This document shows, piece by piece, positions 1-6,653 of a stretch of DNA of 7,148 nt. How positions within the stretch are numbered: the first letter of the stretch is position 1; each line of letters opens with the position of its first letter. The notes under the pieces are model-generated. The model saw only the letters and a list, made by a program, of their open reading frames with translations, had not been told where the DNA came from and made no database searches. The stretch spans positions 1 to 7,148 of the forward strand of contig CAZACC010000103.1 of assembly GCA_964483545.1 (NCBI GenBank), written 5' to 3'. This stretch comes from JAAYYM01 sp964483545. Lineage in GTDB: Bacteria; Bacillota; Clostridia; Lachnospirales; Lachnospiraceae. The position numbers and the translations under genes were made by a program.

Positions 1-53
1 CCAGATATTGAATTTTCAAGGTGCATAGCTAAAATCTATGTGCGAAGTTTGAG
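1..53. other. Unassigned flank left of the duplicated target
   Basis: No open reading frame or recognisable family is visible here. The stretch is AT-rich and contains a weak CATAG/CTATG dyad (about 26-41). It lies outside the direct repeat that starts at 54, so it is probably the chromosomal DNA that bordered the ISLre2 element before the IS1634-family element inserted. Together with 54-348, the first 348 bases hold only IS ends, terminators and a promoter, with no gene. Confidence 0.4.
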
Positions 54-129
54 TACTACATTTAAACAATAATGTAAAATTCATTTCACACAAAGTTTGT
101 GTCAAGTAAACGTTGGCAACTTTCCTATT

Positions 130-148
130 GTTTTTCTCTAATGATATT
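130..148. repeat. Orphan copy of the ISLre2 distal inverted repeat
   Basis: GTTTTTCTCTAATGATATT is the same sequence as the distal end of the ISLre2 element at 2246-2264. It also matches the reverse complement of 3796-3813 with one gap and one substitution. It sits here because the long target duplication copied the end of the older element. It has no transposase of its own attached directly. Confidence 0.6.
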
Positions 149-185
149 TTCTTATTCTTTTGTTTGTCTTTTATTCGCCCAAATC

Positions 186-205
186 AGCTCTTTTATAGAG
201 CTTTT
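186..205 (+). terminator. Hairpin with T-run, copied in the target duplication
   Basis: AGCTCT, loop TTTAT, AGAGCT, then a run of four T (202-205). It could act as a weak plus-strand terminator. The parental copy lies at 2302-2321, just past the ISLre2 transposase stop, so this one now stands immediately upstream of the IS1634-family element and would reduce transcription entering it from the left. The stem is only 6 bp. Confidence 0.4.
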
Positions 206-221
206 CCCCACACTTTTGCAG
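205..221 (+). repeat. Left terminal inverted repeat of the IS1634-family element
   Basis: TCCCCACACTTTTGCAG matches the reverse complement of 2153-2169 (TAACCTGACTTTTGCAG) at 13 of 17 positions, with a perfect inner 10-mer ACTTTTGCAG. The outer four bases (205-208) also fall inside the perfect direct repeat, so the exact end of the element is ambiguous between 205 and 209. Confidence 0.6.
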
Positions 222-241
222 TTACTTTCTAAGATAAGATA

Positions 242-280
242 GCTCGATTGCTTTATTTATAAGGCATTCGGGCATTTTTT
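242..280 (+). terminator. Intrinsic terminator upstream of the IS1634-family transposase
   Basis: Bases 242-255 pair with 260-273: thirteen pairs (two of them G-T) around one T-T mismatch, with a 4-base loop TTTA. This is followed by CA... TTTTTT (275-280). It points toward the transposase gene but lies upstream of the gene's own promoter. Its likely role is therefore to stop transcripts entering from outside the element. Several IS families are known to shield their transposase from such impinging transcription by structure near the end. Confidence 0.65.
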
Positions 281-319
281 ATTTCTTGTCATTTTTCACT
301 GGATATATGTAGATGAATA

Positions 320-344
320 TGGTATAATAGTAGTGTTGGAGGTG
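320..344 (+). promoter_or_regulatory. Extended -10 promoter and ribosome site of the transposase
   Basis: TGGTATAAT (320-328) is a consensus -10 hexamer (323-328) with the TGn extension. No good -35 hexamer lies at 16-18 bp, which the extended -10 may offset. Transcription would start near 335, leaving a very short leader. The ribosome site GGAGGTG (338-344) sits just upstream of the ATG at 349 and supports that start. The promoter lies downstream of the 242-280 terminator, so it is insulated from upstream reading. Confidence 0.65.
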
Positions 345-348
345 TGTT

Positions 349-2088
349 ATGCATTTGAGAAAAACGAAAACATCAAAAGGTCGTATCTATCTAGCAATTG
401 TCGATTCCTATTATGACAAACAACGAAAAATGTCCCGTTCTAAGACCGTTGAATCGTTAGGCTATCTTGATGAATTGGAAACTATGTATGATGATCCTAT
501 TTCCCACTTTCAAAAACGTGTGGAAGAATTAAAGAAAGAAAAAAACGAAATGCAAGCTCCCATTCACTTTACTTTTTATGATTCAGACCGTTTGTGTACG
601 GATGATATTTCTCTCAGAAAAAACTTTGGATATGCTGCTCTGAGTAAAATTTATCATGAACTTGAAATCGATAAGTTCCTTAACAATCGCCAGCGTCATT
701 CAAAAGAACAATTCGATGCCAATACCATTATGAAGATGCTTGTATATTCAAGACTTCTCTCTCCTGCATCAAAGAAAGCCTCTTTTGACAGCAGAGAACA
801 ATTCTTTGAAAAAACAGATTATTCTTTGGATGATGTTTATCGCTGTCTTTCTCTCTTTGCAAAACATAAGGACAATCTTCAAGTCTGGATGAACGATAAA
901 ATCAAAGCGAATTACGGTAGAGACACCAGCCTCATTTATTATGATGTGACGAATTACTATTTTGAAACAGATGACCAGAATGAGTTCCTTCGTAAAGGGG
1001 TTTCCAAGGAACATCGTCCAAATCCTATCGTGCAGATGGGGTTATTCATGGATAACAATGGGATTCCCATTACATATAACCTTTTCCCAGGAAACACCAA
1101 TGACTGTCTTACTTATCGTCCAAACTTTGGTCGAATAAAAAAAGAATTTGACCTTGGTCGTGTTATCTGTGTTGCAGACAAAGGAATGACCACTGGCGAT
1201 AACATTTGGTATACCCTTAATACTCCGACAAAAGACGGCTATGTATTCAGTATGTCTGTACGTGGTGCAGATAAAGAAATGAAACAGTATGTACTTAATG
1301 AAGAGGGATATACTTGGCTTGGAACGGAATACAAGCGTAAATCCCGCAAATATCCTCGCACAATTCAGGTCACTTCTCAGGCGGGGCATAAGCGAAAGAA
1401 AACAGTACATGAAAAACAAGTCGTATTTTGGAGTGAGAAATACGCAAAACGCGCAAAAGCAGATCGTGCTGCCGCTCTTGTAAAAGCTACGGACCTTTCA
1501 AAAAATCCTGGCAGTTATACCAGAGCAACCTCTTATGGCGCTGCAAAGTATGTAAAGAAAGTAGATTATGATAAAGATACTGGTGAAATTCTAACAGCAT
1601 CTTCTATTCTCGAAATTGACGAGGCAAAGCTCCGTGAAGAAGAAGCGCTTGATGGTTATTATGTTTTACTGACAAGCGAAATGGATGAAAGCGATGACAA
1701 GATTATTGACATGTATCGAGGACTTTGGAAAATCGAAGAATCATTCAAAGTCACCAAAAGCGAATTAGAAGCCAGACCGGTTTATGTCTGGACAAAAGAA
1801 CACATAGAAGCACATTTTCTAACCTGCTTTGTTGCTCTTACTATTGCTCGCATCCTTGAAACAAGGTTAGAACAAAAATACAGCATCGGAAAACTATTAG
1901 AATCGCTTTCAAAAGCATCCTGTACACTGATTCAGCAGAATTATTACTTGTTTGATTACTATGACGATGTACTGAAAGACATAGGCAAGGTTCTTGATAT
2001 TGATTTCAGCAAGAGAATCCGAACGCTCGGTGAAATAAAAAAAGTTTTAGCAGACACAAAAAAGAGAAAATACACCATGAAAATATGA
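349..2088 (+). CDS. IS1634-family (IS4 superfamily) DDE transposase, intact
   Basis: A 579-residue transposase that would cut and join the ends of its own element. The N-terminus (RKTKTSKGRIYLAIVDSY, then a LGYLDEL block near 37-43) is the typical opening of IS1634-type transposases. The DDE catalytic core is visible: first Asp D199 in IYYDVTNYYFE, second Asp D277 in VADKGM, and Glu E463 in YRGLWKIEESFK (456-467), the IS4-superfamily signature region before a helical C-terminus. Between the second Asp and the Glu lies the long insertion usual for this superfamily. Length is normal and no frameshift or stop interrupts the frame. The start at 349 is supported by GGAGGTG at 338-344 and a consensus -10 at 323-328. 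A strong terminator follows 12 bases after the TGA. Family assignment is from motifs read by eye; that it is active is inference. Confidence 0.93.
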   Translation: MHLRKTKTSKGRIYLAIVDSYYDKQRKMSRSKTVESLGYLDELETMYDDPISHFQKRVEELKKEKNEMQAPIHFTFYDSDRLCTDDISLRKNFGYAALSKIYHELEIDKFLNNRQRHSKEQFDANTIMKMLVYSRLLSPASKKASFDSREQFFEKTDYSLDDVYRCLSLFAKHKDNLQVWMNDKIKANYGRDTSLIYYDVTNYYFETDDQNEFLRKGVSKEHRPNPIVQMGLFMDNNGIPITYNLFPGNTNDCLTYRPNFGRIKKEFDLGRVICVADKGMTTGDNIWYTLNTPTKDGYVFSMSVRGADKEMKQYVLNEEGYTWLGTEYKRKSRKYPRTIQVTSQAGHKRKKTVHEKQVVFWSEKYAKRAKADRAAALVKATDLSKNPGSYTRATSYGAAKYVKKVDYDKDTGEILTASSILEIDEAKLREEEALDGYYVLLTSEMDESDDKIIDMYRGLWKIEESFKVTKSELEARPVYVWTKEHIEAHFLTCFVALTIARILETRLEQKYSIGKLLESLSKASCTLIQQNYYLFDYYDDVLKDIGKVLDIDFSKRIRTLGEIKKVLADTKKRKYTMKI

Positions 2089-2100
2089 CAAAATGACAAA

Positions 2101-2140
2101 CCCGCTATCCAGCGAATTTACTGGACTAGCGGGCATTTTT
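2101..2140 (+). terminator. Intrinsic terminator of the IS1634-family transposase
   Basis: CCCGCTA-TCCAG (2101-2112) pairs with CTGGA-c-TAGCGGG (2121-2133): 12 base pairs with one bulged C and an 8-base loop. It is followed by CATTTTT (2134-2140). It begins 12 bases after the transposase stop and lies inside the element, so it ends the transposase transcript before the chromosome is reached. Confidence 0.9.
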
Positions 2141-2152
2141 ATACTTATTCAT

Positions 2153-2169
2153 CTGCAAAAGTCAGGTTA
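2153..2169 (-). repeat. Right terminal inverted repeat of the IS1634-family element
   Basis: The reverse complement, TAACCTGACTTTTGCAG, matches the left end at 205-221 at 13 of 17 positions. The right boundary of the element is fixed at 2169 because the direct repeat starts at 2170 (a2169 differs from g53). Confidence 0.6.
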
Positions 2170-2245
2170 TACTACATTTAAACAATAATGTAAAATTCAT
2201 TTCACACAAAGTTTGTGTCAAGTAAACGTTGGCAACTTTCCTATT

Positions 2246-2264
2246 GTTTTTCTCTAATGATATT
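2246..2264 (+). repeat. ISLre2 distal terminal inverted repeat
   Basis: GTTTTTCTCTAATGATATT, repeated inverted at 3796-3813 with one gap and one substitution, and present again as an exact copy at 130-148. It lies about 60 bases beyond the transposase stop. Confidence 0.6.
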
Positions 2265-2301
2265 TTCTTATTCTTTTGTTTGTCTTTTATTCGCCCAAAT
2301 C

Positions 2302-2321
2302 AGCTCTTTTATAGAGCTTTT
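2302..2321 (+). terminator. Hairpin with T-run downstream of the ISLre2 transposase
   Basis: AGCTCT-TTTAT-AGAGCT followed by TTTT on the plus strand. It is oriented against the ISLre2 transposase gene, so it would mainly block plus-strand transcripts running antisense into that gene. On the minus strand the stem is not followed by a T-run, which makes it a poor terminator for the transposase itself. An exact copy exists at 186-205. Confidence 0.4.
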
Positions 2322-2323
2322 CC

Positions 2324-3765
2324 CTAATAACCAAACGCTCTTTTAAATGCTTTTCTTGATGCCGTCTGCATTGCTTCGAACAGTGGCATGTGGTGATTGA
2401 ACCGGTCTGCGTATGGGTTTCCTTTCCCATCTCTCTTTGGTGCCTTTGCGGCACTTAGGGTTTCTATGATTTCCTGCATCTGCATGGTAAATACCAGACC
2501 ATCTGTGTACCTGTCTATTGTTTTTACCAGCTCCTTGTTCTCTTTCCGGTAAAGTGCCTTGGCTAGATTATTTGCTCCTCCTACAGACCATCGCATTCTG
2601 CGATGTTTCATTCTTAGCGTAATAACAGTACAGTTCTGTGTTTCCTGTATTCCCATTCCTTTATATAAGATTCCTTTTTGAGGTGCTGGTATTTCCACCC
2701 CTTGCTTGTTGTAGGCCAATAATCCTCTTTTATTATTGTTCAGGTATTGATATAACTCCATTGCCTTTTTACTTGATTGATCTTTTTCATCAGGGCTTGC
2801 TACACTTGTTGCATATAAATGTATTCTAGCATTTCGTCTATTTTTTCTTCCTCAAAGAGTCTGCGAACTTCCTTCTGTGCCTCTTTATTACTGATCTTTC
2901 TAAGAATCTCTTGATAGATATGATATCTGTCTAACTGGAAGATTGCATCCGGATCGTATGGTTCTTTAATCCAGCTTCCTCCATCTCCATTTAAGATTCT
3001 CTGTTTGATTTCATCCGCTGCATATTTCTTTCGGATACAGGCTTCTCGTTTTTCATGAAAATCATGACTGGTCTCCATTCCAGCAAGCATGGTCTTTCCC
3101 ACCAGTGTGCTTCTTTTTCGCTTTTCCTGTTCTTCATCCCAGCCTTCATACATCGTAAACACTTTCATTTCCTGCTTCTTCATCTTTTTATGATGGGCAT
3201 CTTGCATGCGTAGCCATACTCCATCCATCTCCTCGAAGAGGACAGGAATGACTTTTTCACCTTCTGTCTGATCCGCATCCATCTGCTTGACTGCATGGAC
3301 TTCTTCTTCATCAATTCGTTCTCCAAGACGCTGCATCATGTTCCAGACACCACCTGCACTAATGCTTTGACCGCAGGTATTACTGATCTGTTCGGCTGTT
3401 ACCCGATAAGGGGATTCCGTTACTGTTAATGCTATTTTTTCTGCTAGATTGGTTGATATAAGACCGATTTTGTCCATATGCATCGCTTGATCAAGCAGAT
3501 ATACATGTGCCACCTGTCCATCCTCTGTTTCAGTACGATAAACATTTCTGGAGTATTCAACTTCTCCATAAACTGTTTTGATAGATGTGGCTCGTTTCCC
3601 CTTTCCCCTATAAACCTTCTTGTCTCTGGATTGGGCAAGCTCCTCATCGTAAGATTCCAACATCCGCTGGGTAATCTCTCTGCCAAGCTCACACAAATAA
3701 GCATATGTTTTTTTCTCTAACTCCTTGAAAGATACAAGTTCTTCGTTTACAATAGTAGTCATCAT
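2324..3765 (-). pseudogene. ISLre2-family transposase, split by a frameshift
   Basis: Two minus-strand frames together make one ISLre2 (UPF0236) transposase. The 5' part (3765-2800, 321 codons) starts MMTTIVNEEL and carries the family's early block (RDKKVYRGKGKR, then GEVEYSRNVYR), FEEMDGVWLRMQ (D181), LNGDGGSWIK (D261) and FQLDRYHIYQEI (D279, H282). The 3' part (2761-2324) carries RMKHRRMRWSVGGANNLAKAL and a normal C-terminus. The first frame stops at 2800-2802 just after EYIYMQQV. Removing one AT from TATAT (minus strand, 2813-2817) would read EYIYATSVASPDEKD and join the parts into about 479 aa, close to the family length, so a 2-bp duplication is the likely lesion. No canonical slippery heptamer sits in the overlap. 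AAAGGA lies before the ATG at 3765. A sequencing error remains possible. Confidence 0.85.
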
Positions 3766-3795
3766 ACGGTTTCCTTTACATTAATCTTTTCAATT

Positions 3796-3813
3796 AATAT
3801 CATAAAGAAAAAC
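3796..3813 (-). repeat. ISLre2 proximal terminal inverted repeat
   Basis: Read on minus, GTTTTTCTTTATGATATT matches the distal end (2246-2264) with one gap and one substitution. It lies about 30 bases upstream of the transposase start at 3765. Confidence 0.6.
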
Positions 3814-3823
3814 TGTATGATTG

Positions 3824-3854
3824 GGAAGTAGAGATTTATTCTCTACTTCCTTTT
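3824..3854 (+). terminator. Perfect 11-bp hairpin between clpB and the ISLre2 element
   Basis: GGAAGTAGAGA (3824-3834), loop TTTAT, TCTCTACTTCC (3840-3850), then TTTTAGTTT on the plus strand. By T-run position it is a plus-strand terminator. On the minus strand, the direction of clpB, the stem is preceded by A4 and followed by CAATCATACAG, so clpB termination here would be weaker. It stands just outside the inferred ISLre2 end. It may be an old bidirectional terminator that lost its minus-side T-run when ISLre2 inserted. Confidence 0.6.
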
Positions 3855-3909
3855 AGTTTACATAACTAATCATTTCCATTATCTTTGCCAATTAAAATTA
3901 TACACTAAC

Positions 3910-3936
3910 TTCTATCAGCTTATTTTCTATCAGCTT
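3910..3936. repeat. Short direct repeat after clpB
   Basis: TTCTATCAGCTT occurs at 3910-3921 and again at 3925-3936, a 15-base period, in the AT-rich stretch between the clpB stop and the 3824-3854 hairpin. No function is evident. It may be a small slippage duplication. Confidence 0.5.
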
Positions 3937-3952
3937 GTTTTGCTATAATAGA

Positions 3953-6529
3953 TTATCTCACTACAAGTTCCTGATCTTTTACATCAATCGTGATGGTCTG
4001 ACCTTCTTCTACCTCATCTGCGAGGATCTTCTTTGCAACCAGAGTCTCTACATGCTTCTGCAGATAACGTTTCAATGGACGGGCACCGTAGACTGGATCA
4101 TAGCCTGCCTCTACGATGTAATCCTCTGCTGCTGGTGTGAGTGCGATGGTTAGATTTTTATCCTCCAGACGGTGATTCAGGTCTGCGATCAGCAGCTTAA
4201 TGATGCCACCGATATTCTCCTTGGTCAACGGTCTGAATAAAATGGTCTCATCCAACCTGTTCAAAAACTCAGGTCTGAAATGCTCCCGCAGATCATCCAT
4301 GACCATCCGCTCTGCCTCCGGCTTGATGGTACCGTCTGCTTCAATGCCCTCTAACAGATATTCAGAACCTATATTAGAGGTCATGATTAAGATTGTATTC
4401 TTAAAATCGACTGTTCGTCCCTGTGAATCTGTCACACGTCCGTCGTCCAGCACTTGCAGCAGTACATTGAAAACATCCGGATGTGCTTTTTCAATTTCAT
4501 CAAATAAAACTACTGAATAAGGTTTTCTTCTGACTGCCTCGGTCAATTGTCCGCCTTCTTCATATCCGACATATCCAGGAGGTGCTCCAATCAGACGAGA
4601 TACCGAGAACTTCTCCATATACTCACTCATATCAATACGCACCATGTTGGATTCATCATCAAAGAGGTTTGCTGCCAGTGCTTTCGCCAGCTCTGTCTTT
4701 CCCACACCAGTAGGTCCTAAGAAAAGGAACGAGCCAATTGGTTTCGTCGGATCCTTAATGCCAGCCTTGGAACGGATAATGGCCTCTGTCACTTTCGTGA
4801 CACCCTCATTCTGTCCAACAACTCTTTTATGCAGTTCATCATCCAAATGTAATGTCTTCGAACGCTCACTTTCTGTCAGCTTTACTACTGGAATTCCTGT
4901 CCAGCGAGAAATAATACGGGCAATTTCTTCATCTGATACACTCTCGTGTACGAGAGTCAGTCCCTCGTTCCTGATTTTGCGCTCTTCGATTTCTAGTTGT
5001 TCTCGTAGCTTTGGCAGCTGACCATACTGTAATTCACTGACCTTTTCATATTCCCCTGCACGGGTTGCAACCTCAATCTGGTTATTAAGTGCTTCTATAT
5101 CTTCACGCAGCTTATGCAGCTTTGTAAGGGATGCTTTCTCATTTTCCCACTGTGCCTTACCTGCTGTTAACTGCTCATTCAGCTCTGCAAGCTCCTTCTG
5201 CAGTGTGGCCAGACGTTCTTGACTCAAGTGGTCAGTCTCCTTTTTCAGAGCCTCTGCCTCGATTGTCATCTGAGTTGCCTTACGATTCAGTTCATCCAGC
5301 TCTGTTGGCATGGAATCCTGCTCTGTCTTGATTAGTGCACAGGCCTCATCCACCAAATCAATTGCTTTATCTGGCAGAAATCTGTCTGAGATATATCTGT
5401 GAGATAAGACTGCAGCTGATACCAGTGCCGTATCCATGATTTTCACGCCATGAAACACCTCATAACGTTCCTTCAGACCACGCAAAATTGATATCGTATC
5501 CTCCACCGTAGGCTCGTCTACCATAACTGGCTGGAAACGTCTCTCCAGTGCTGCATCCTTCTCAATATACTGTCTGTATTCATCCAACGTGGTTGCACCG
5601 ATACAGTGCAGCTCACCACGTGCTAACATTGGTTTCAGCATATTGCCTGCATCCATAGCTCCGTCTGTCTTTCCCGCTCCTACAATCAGATGCAGCTCAT
5701 CAATAAACAGAATAATCTGTCCGTCACTGTTTTTCACATCCTCAAGAACCGCTTTCAGACGCTCCTCAAATTCTCCGCGGTACTTCGCACCAGCGACCAA
5801 AGCGCCCATATCCAGCGAAAAGACCTTCTTATTCTTCAATCCTTCGGGTACATCACCGCGAACGATACGCTGTGCTAGTCCTTCTACGACCGCCGTCTTA
5901 CCTACACCTGGCTCACCGATCAGAACTGGGTTATTCTTTGTCTTTCGAGATAAAATACGGATGATATTACGGATTTCGTTATCACGTCCGATAACTGGAT
6001 CCAGCTTCTGATTTCTTGCTTTCTCCACTAAATCCTGCCCATATTTCTCCAGAGTATCATAGGTCGCCTCTGGGTTGTCGGTGGTCACTCTCTGATTTCC
6101 TCTGACGGTTGAAAGTGCCTGCAGGAAACGATCACGTGTGATGCCGTACTCCTTCCAGATCTGCTTCATTGCCTCATTCGGGTACTTGAGCAACGATAGA
6201 AACAAATGCTCAACGGAGACATACTCGTCCCCCATCTGCTTTGCCTCATCCTCTGCATGAATCAGTACTTTATTTAGCTGCTGTCCGATATAGACCTGTC
6301 CGCCTTGTACCTTCACGCGCTTACTCAGATACTCCTCAGCCTTATCCATAAAATGCTCTTTATTGATTTCCATCTTCTCGATTAGCTTTAAAATCAGGCT
6401 GTCCTCTTGCCGCAATAGGGCATAGAGCAGATGTTCTTCTTCAATCTCCTGATTGCCGAATTCATATGCCAGCTTTTCGCAGCCATTGACTGCTTCTATT
6501 GATTTTTGTGTGAATTTCTGTATGTTCAT
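3953..6529 (-). CDS. clpB: ATP-dependent protein disaggregase ClpB
   Basis: An 858-residue cytosolic Hsp100 hexamer that threads aggregated proteins through its pore, normally with DnaK/DnaJ/GrpE. Domains in order: N-domain with two Clp repeats (about 1-145); AAA+ ring 1 with Walker A GEPGVGKT (205-212), pore Tyr in KYRG (Y250), Walker B ILFIDE (D277, E278) and ERRF arginines (R330, R331); coiled-coil middle domain (about 400-530); AAA+ ring 2 with Walker A GPTGVGKT (605-612), pore loop GYVGY (652-656), Walker B VVLFDEIEKAHPD (D677, E678), sensor-1 TSNIGS (N719), FLNRLD (R758) and sensor-2 GARPLKR (R817). The long middle domain and the lack of an IGF-type ClpP-docking loop separate it from ClpA, ClpC and ClpE. 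Length is that of the family and all key residues are present. The start at 6529 has AAGGAGG (6538-6544) 8 bases upstream. It is a single-gene unit, with a transposon directly downstream. Confidence 0.97.
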   Translation of the reverse strand: MNIQKFTQKSIEAVNGCEKLAYEFGNQEIEEEHLLYALLRQEDSLILKLIEKMEINKEHFMDKAEEYLSKRVKVQGGQVYIGQQLNKVLIHAEDEAKQMGDEYVSVEHLFLSLLKYPNEAMKQIWKEYGITRDRFLQALSTVRGNQRVTTDNPEATYDTLEKYGQDLVEKARNQKLDPVIGRDNEIRNIIRILSRKTKNNPVLIGEPGVGKTAVVEGLAQRIVRGDVPEGLKNKKVFSLDMGALVAGAKYRGEFEERLKAVLEDVKNSDGQIILFIDELHLIVGAGKTDGAMDAGNMLKPMLARGELHCIGATTLDEYRQYIEKDAALERRFQPVMVDEPTVEDTISILRGLKERYEVFHGVKIMDTALVSAAVLSHRYISDRFLPDKAIDLVDEACALIKTEQDSMPTELDELNRKATQMTIEAEALKKETDHLSQERLATLQKELAELNEQLTAGKAQWENEKASLTKLHKLREDIEALNNQIEVATRAGEYEKVSELQYGQLPKLREQLEIEERKIRNEGLTLVHESVSDEEIARIISRWTGIPVVKLTESERSKTLHLDDELHKRVVGQNEGVTKVTEAIIRSKAGIKDPTKPIGSFLFLGPTGVGKTELAKALAANLFDDESNMVRIDMSEYMEKFSVSRLIGAPPGYVGYEEGGQLTEAVRRKPYSVVLFDEIEKAHPDVFNVLLQVLDDGRVTDSQGRTVDFKNTILIMTSNIGSEYLLEGIEADGTIKPEAERMVMDDLREHFRPEFLNRLDETILFRPLTKENIGGIIKLLIADLNHRLEDKNLTIALTPAAEDYIVEAGYDPVYGARPLKRYLQKHVETLVAKKILADEVEEGQTITIDVKDQELVVR

Positions 6530-6612
6530 AATCTCGTCCTCCTTAATTGATCTGCATATTTTAAATTTTTCATATGCATTATTGTTCTCTTTGTTTTATT
6601 TGTTCTACCCTC

Positions 6613-6653
6613 AATATAACATAAATAATATAAATGTCAACAGGAAATGTCAA
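6613..6653 (-). promoter_or_regulatory. clpB promoter with duplicated -35 hexamer
   Basis: On the minus strand, TTGACA (6640-6635), a 16-base spacer, then TATATT (6618-6613) with a TGt extension form a near-consensus housekeeping promoter. The start would be near 6606, giving a leader of about 75 bases. A second perfect TTGACA lies 13 bases further upstream (6653-6648) because of a tandem repeat. No CIRCE inverted repeat and no canonical CtsR tandem heptamer pair was found between 6530 and 6776. Confidence 0.75.

Larger units (their letters stand above)
54..208. repeat. 155-bp direct repeat, left copy (target duplication)
   Basis: Every base from 54 to 208 is identical to 2170-2324 (constant offset 2116), and identity stops on both sides (g53/a2169 and c209/t2325). 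The two copies bracket the IS1634-family element exactly, so the simplest reading is a target-site duplication. IS1634 and IS1549 are known for very long, variable-length duplications. Because matching end bases could belong to the IS, the true duplication may be a few bases shorter (151-155 bp). This copy includes an orphan ISLre2 end (130-148), a plus-oriented hairpin (186-205) and a 15-bp dyad ACACAAA-g-TTTGTGT (88-102). Confidence 0.9.
209..2169 (+). mobile_element. IS1634-family insertion sequence (IS4 superfamily), about 1.96 kb
   Basis: The element is delimited by a perfect 155-bp direct repeat and by related ends (ACTTTTGCAG at 212-221, its complement at 2153-2162). It holds one transposase gene on the plus strand. 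Internal order: left inverted repeat, terminator hairpin (242-280), extended -10 promoter (320-328), transposase (349-2088), terminator (2101-2140), right inverted repeat. Size, single-gene layout, transposase type and very long target duplication all fit the IS1634/IS1549 group. Identical flanks and an intact gene suggest a recent insertion and a probably functional element. The left boundary could be up to 4 bases further left. Confidence 0.85.
2170..2324. repeat. 155-bp direct repeat, right copy (target duplication)
   Basis: Identical to 54-208. This copy is still joined to the rest of the ISLre2 element and contains that element's distal end (2246-2264) plus the hairpin 2302-2321. Its last base, 2324, is the final base of the ISLre2 transposase stop codon (TAG, read on minus from 2326 to 2324), so the insertion spared the transposase coding sequence. 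Confidence 0.9.
2246..3813 (-). mobile_element. ISLre2-family insertion sequence, degenerate, about 1.57 kb
   Basis: The boundaries come from a terminal inverted repeat found by eye: GTTTTTCTCTAATGATATT at 2246-2264 against GTTTTTCTTTATGATATT read on minus from 3813 to 3796. The repeats flank a single minus-strand transposase gene of the UPF0236/ISLre2 type, and the size fits the family. The transposase is frameshifted, so the element is probably non-autonomous. No matching short target duplication was seen outside 2246 and 3813, so the ends may be off by some bases or the flanks may have diverged. The IS1634-family element inserted at its distal side and duplicated that end. Confidence 0.65.

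Noticed and set aside
1..348. CRISPR array or small RNA gene in the repeat-rich left end
   Set aside because: There are no regularly spaced short repeats. The repeats seen are one long direct repeat pair plus IS ends and terminator hairpins.
1042..1419. Minus-strand open frame of 125 codons inside the IS1634-family transposase
   Set aside because: It lies wholly antisense to a clearly conserved transposase, has no family motif and no convincing ribosome site, so it is a shadow of the real gene.
54..2324. The 155-bp repeats as long terminal repeats or as composite-transposon arms
   Set aside because: They carry no gene. One copy merges into the ISLre2 element and the other into unrelated flank, and proper IS1634-type ends lie just inside them, so a target duplication explains them better.
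2839..2853. A6 run in the ISLre2 transposase as a programmed -1 frameshift site
   Set aside because: The run in GAA-AAA-ATA is not a canonical heptamer, and the original frame continues to fit the family well past it (KIDEMLEYI), so the shift must lie further downstream.
3910..3936. The 12-bp direct repeat after clpB as an ISLre2 target duplication
   Set aside because: Both copies lie on the same side of the element and only 3 bases apart, so they cannot be its flanking duplication.
5589..6011. Plus-strand open frame of 140 codons inside clpB (and others at 4200-4520, 4644-5021, 5131-5331)
   Set aside because: All are antisense to the conserved AAA+ domains of ClpB and show low-complexity Ser/Pro/Arg composition typical of reverse-frame translation.
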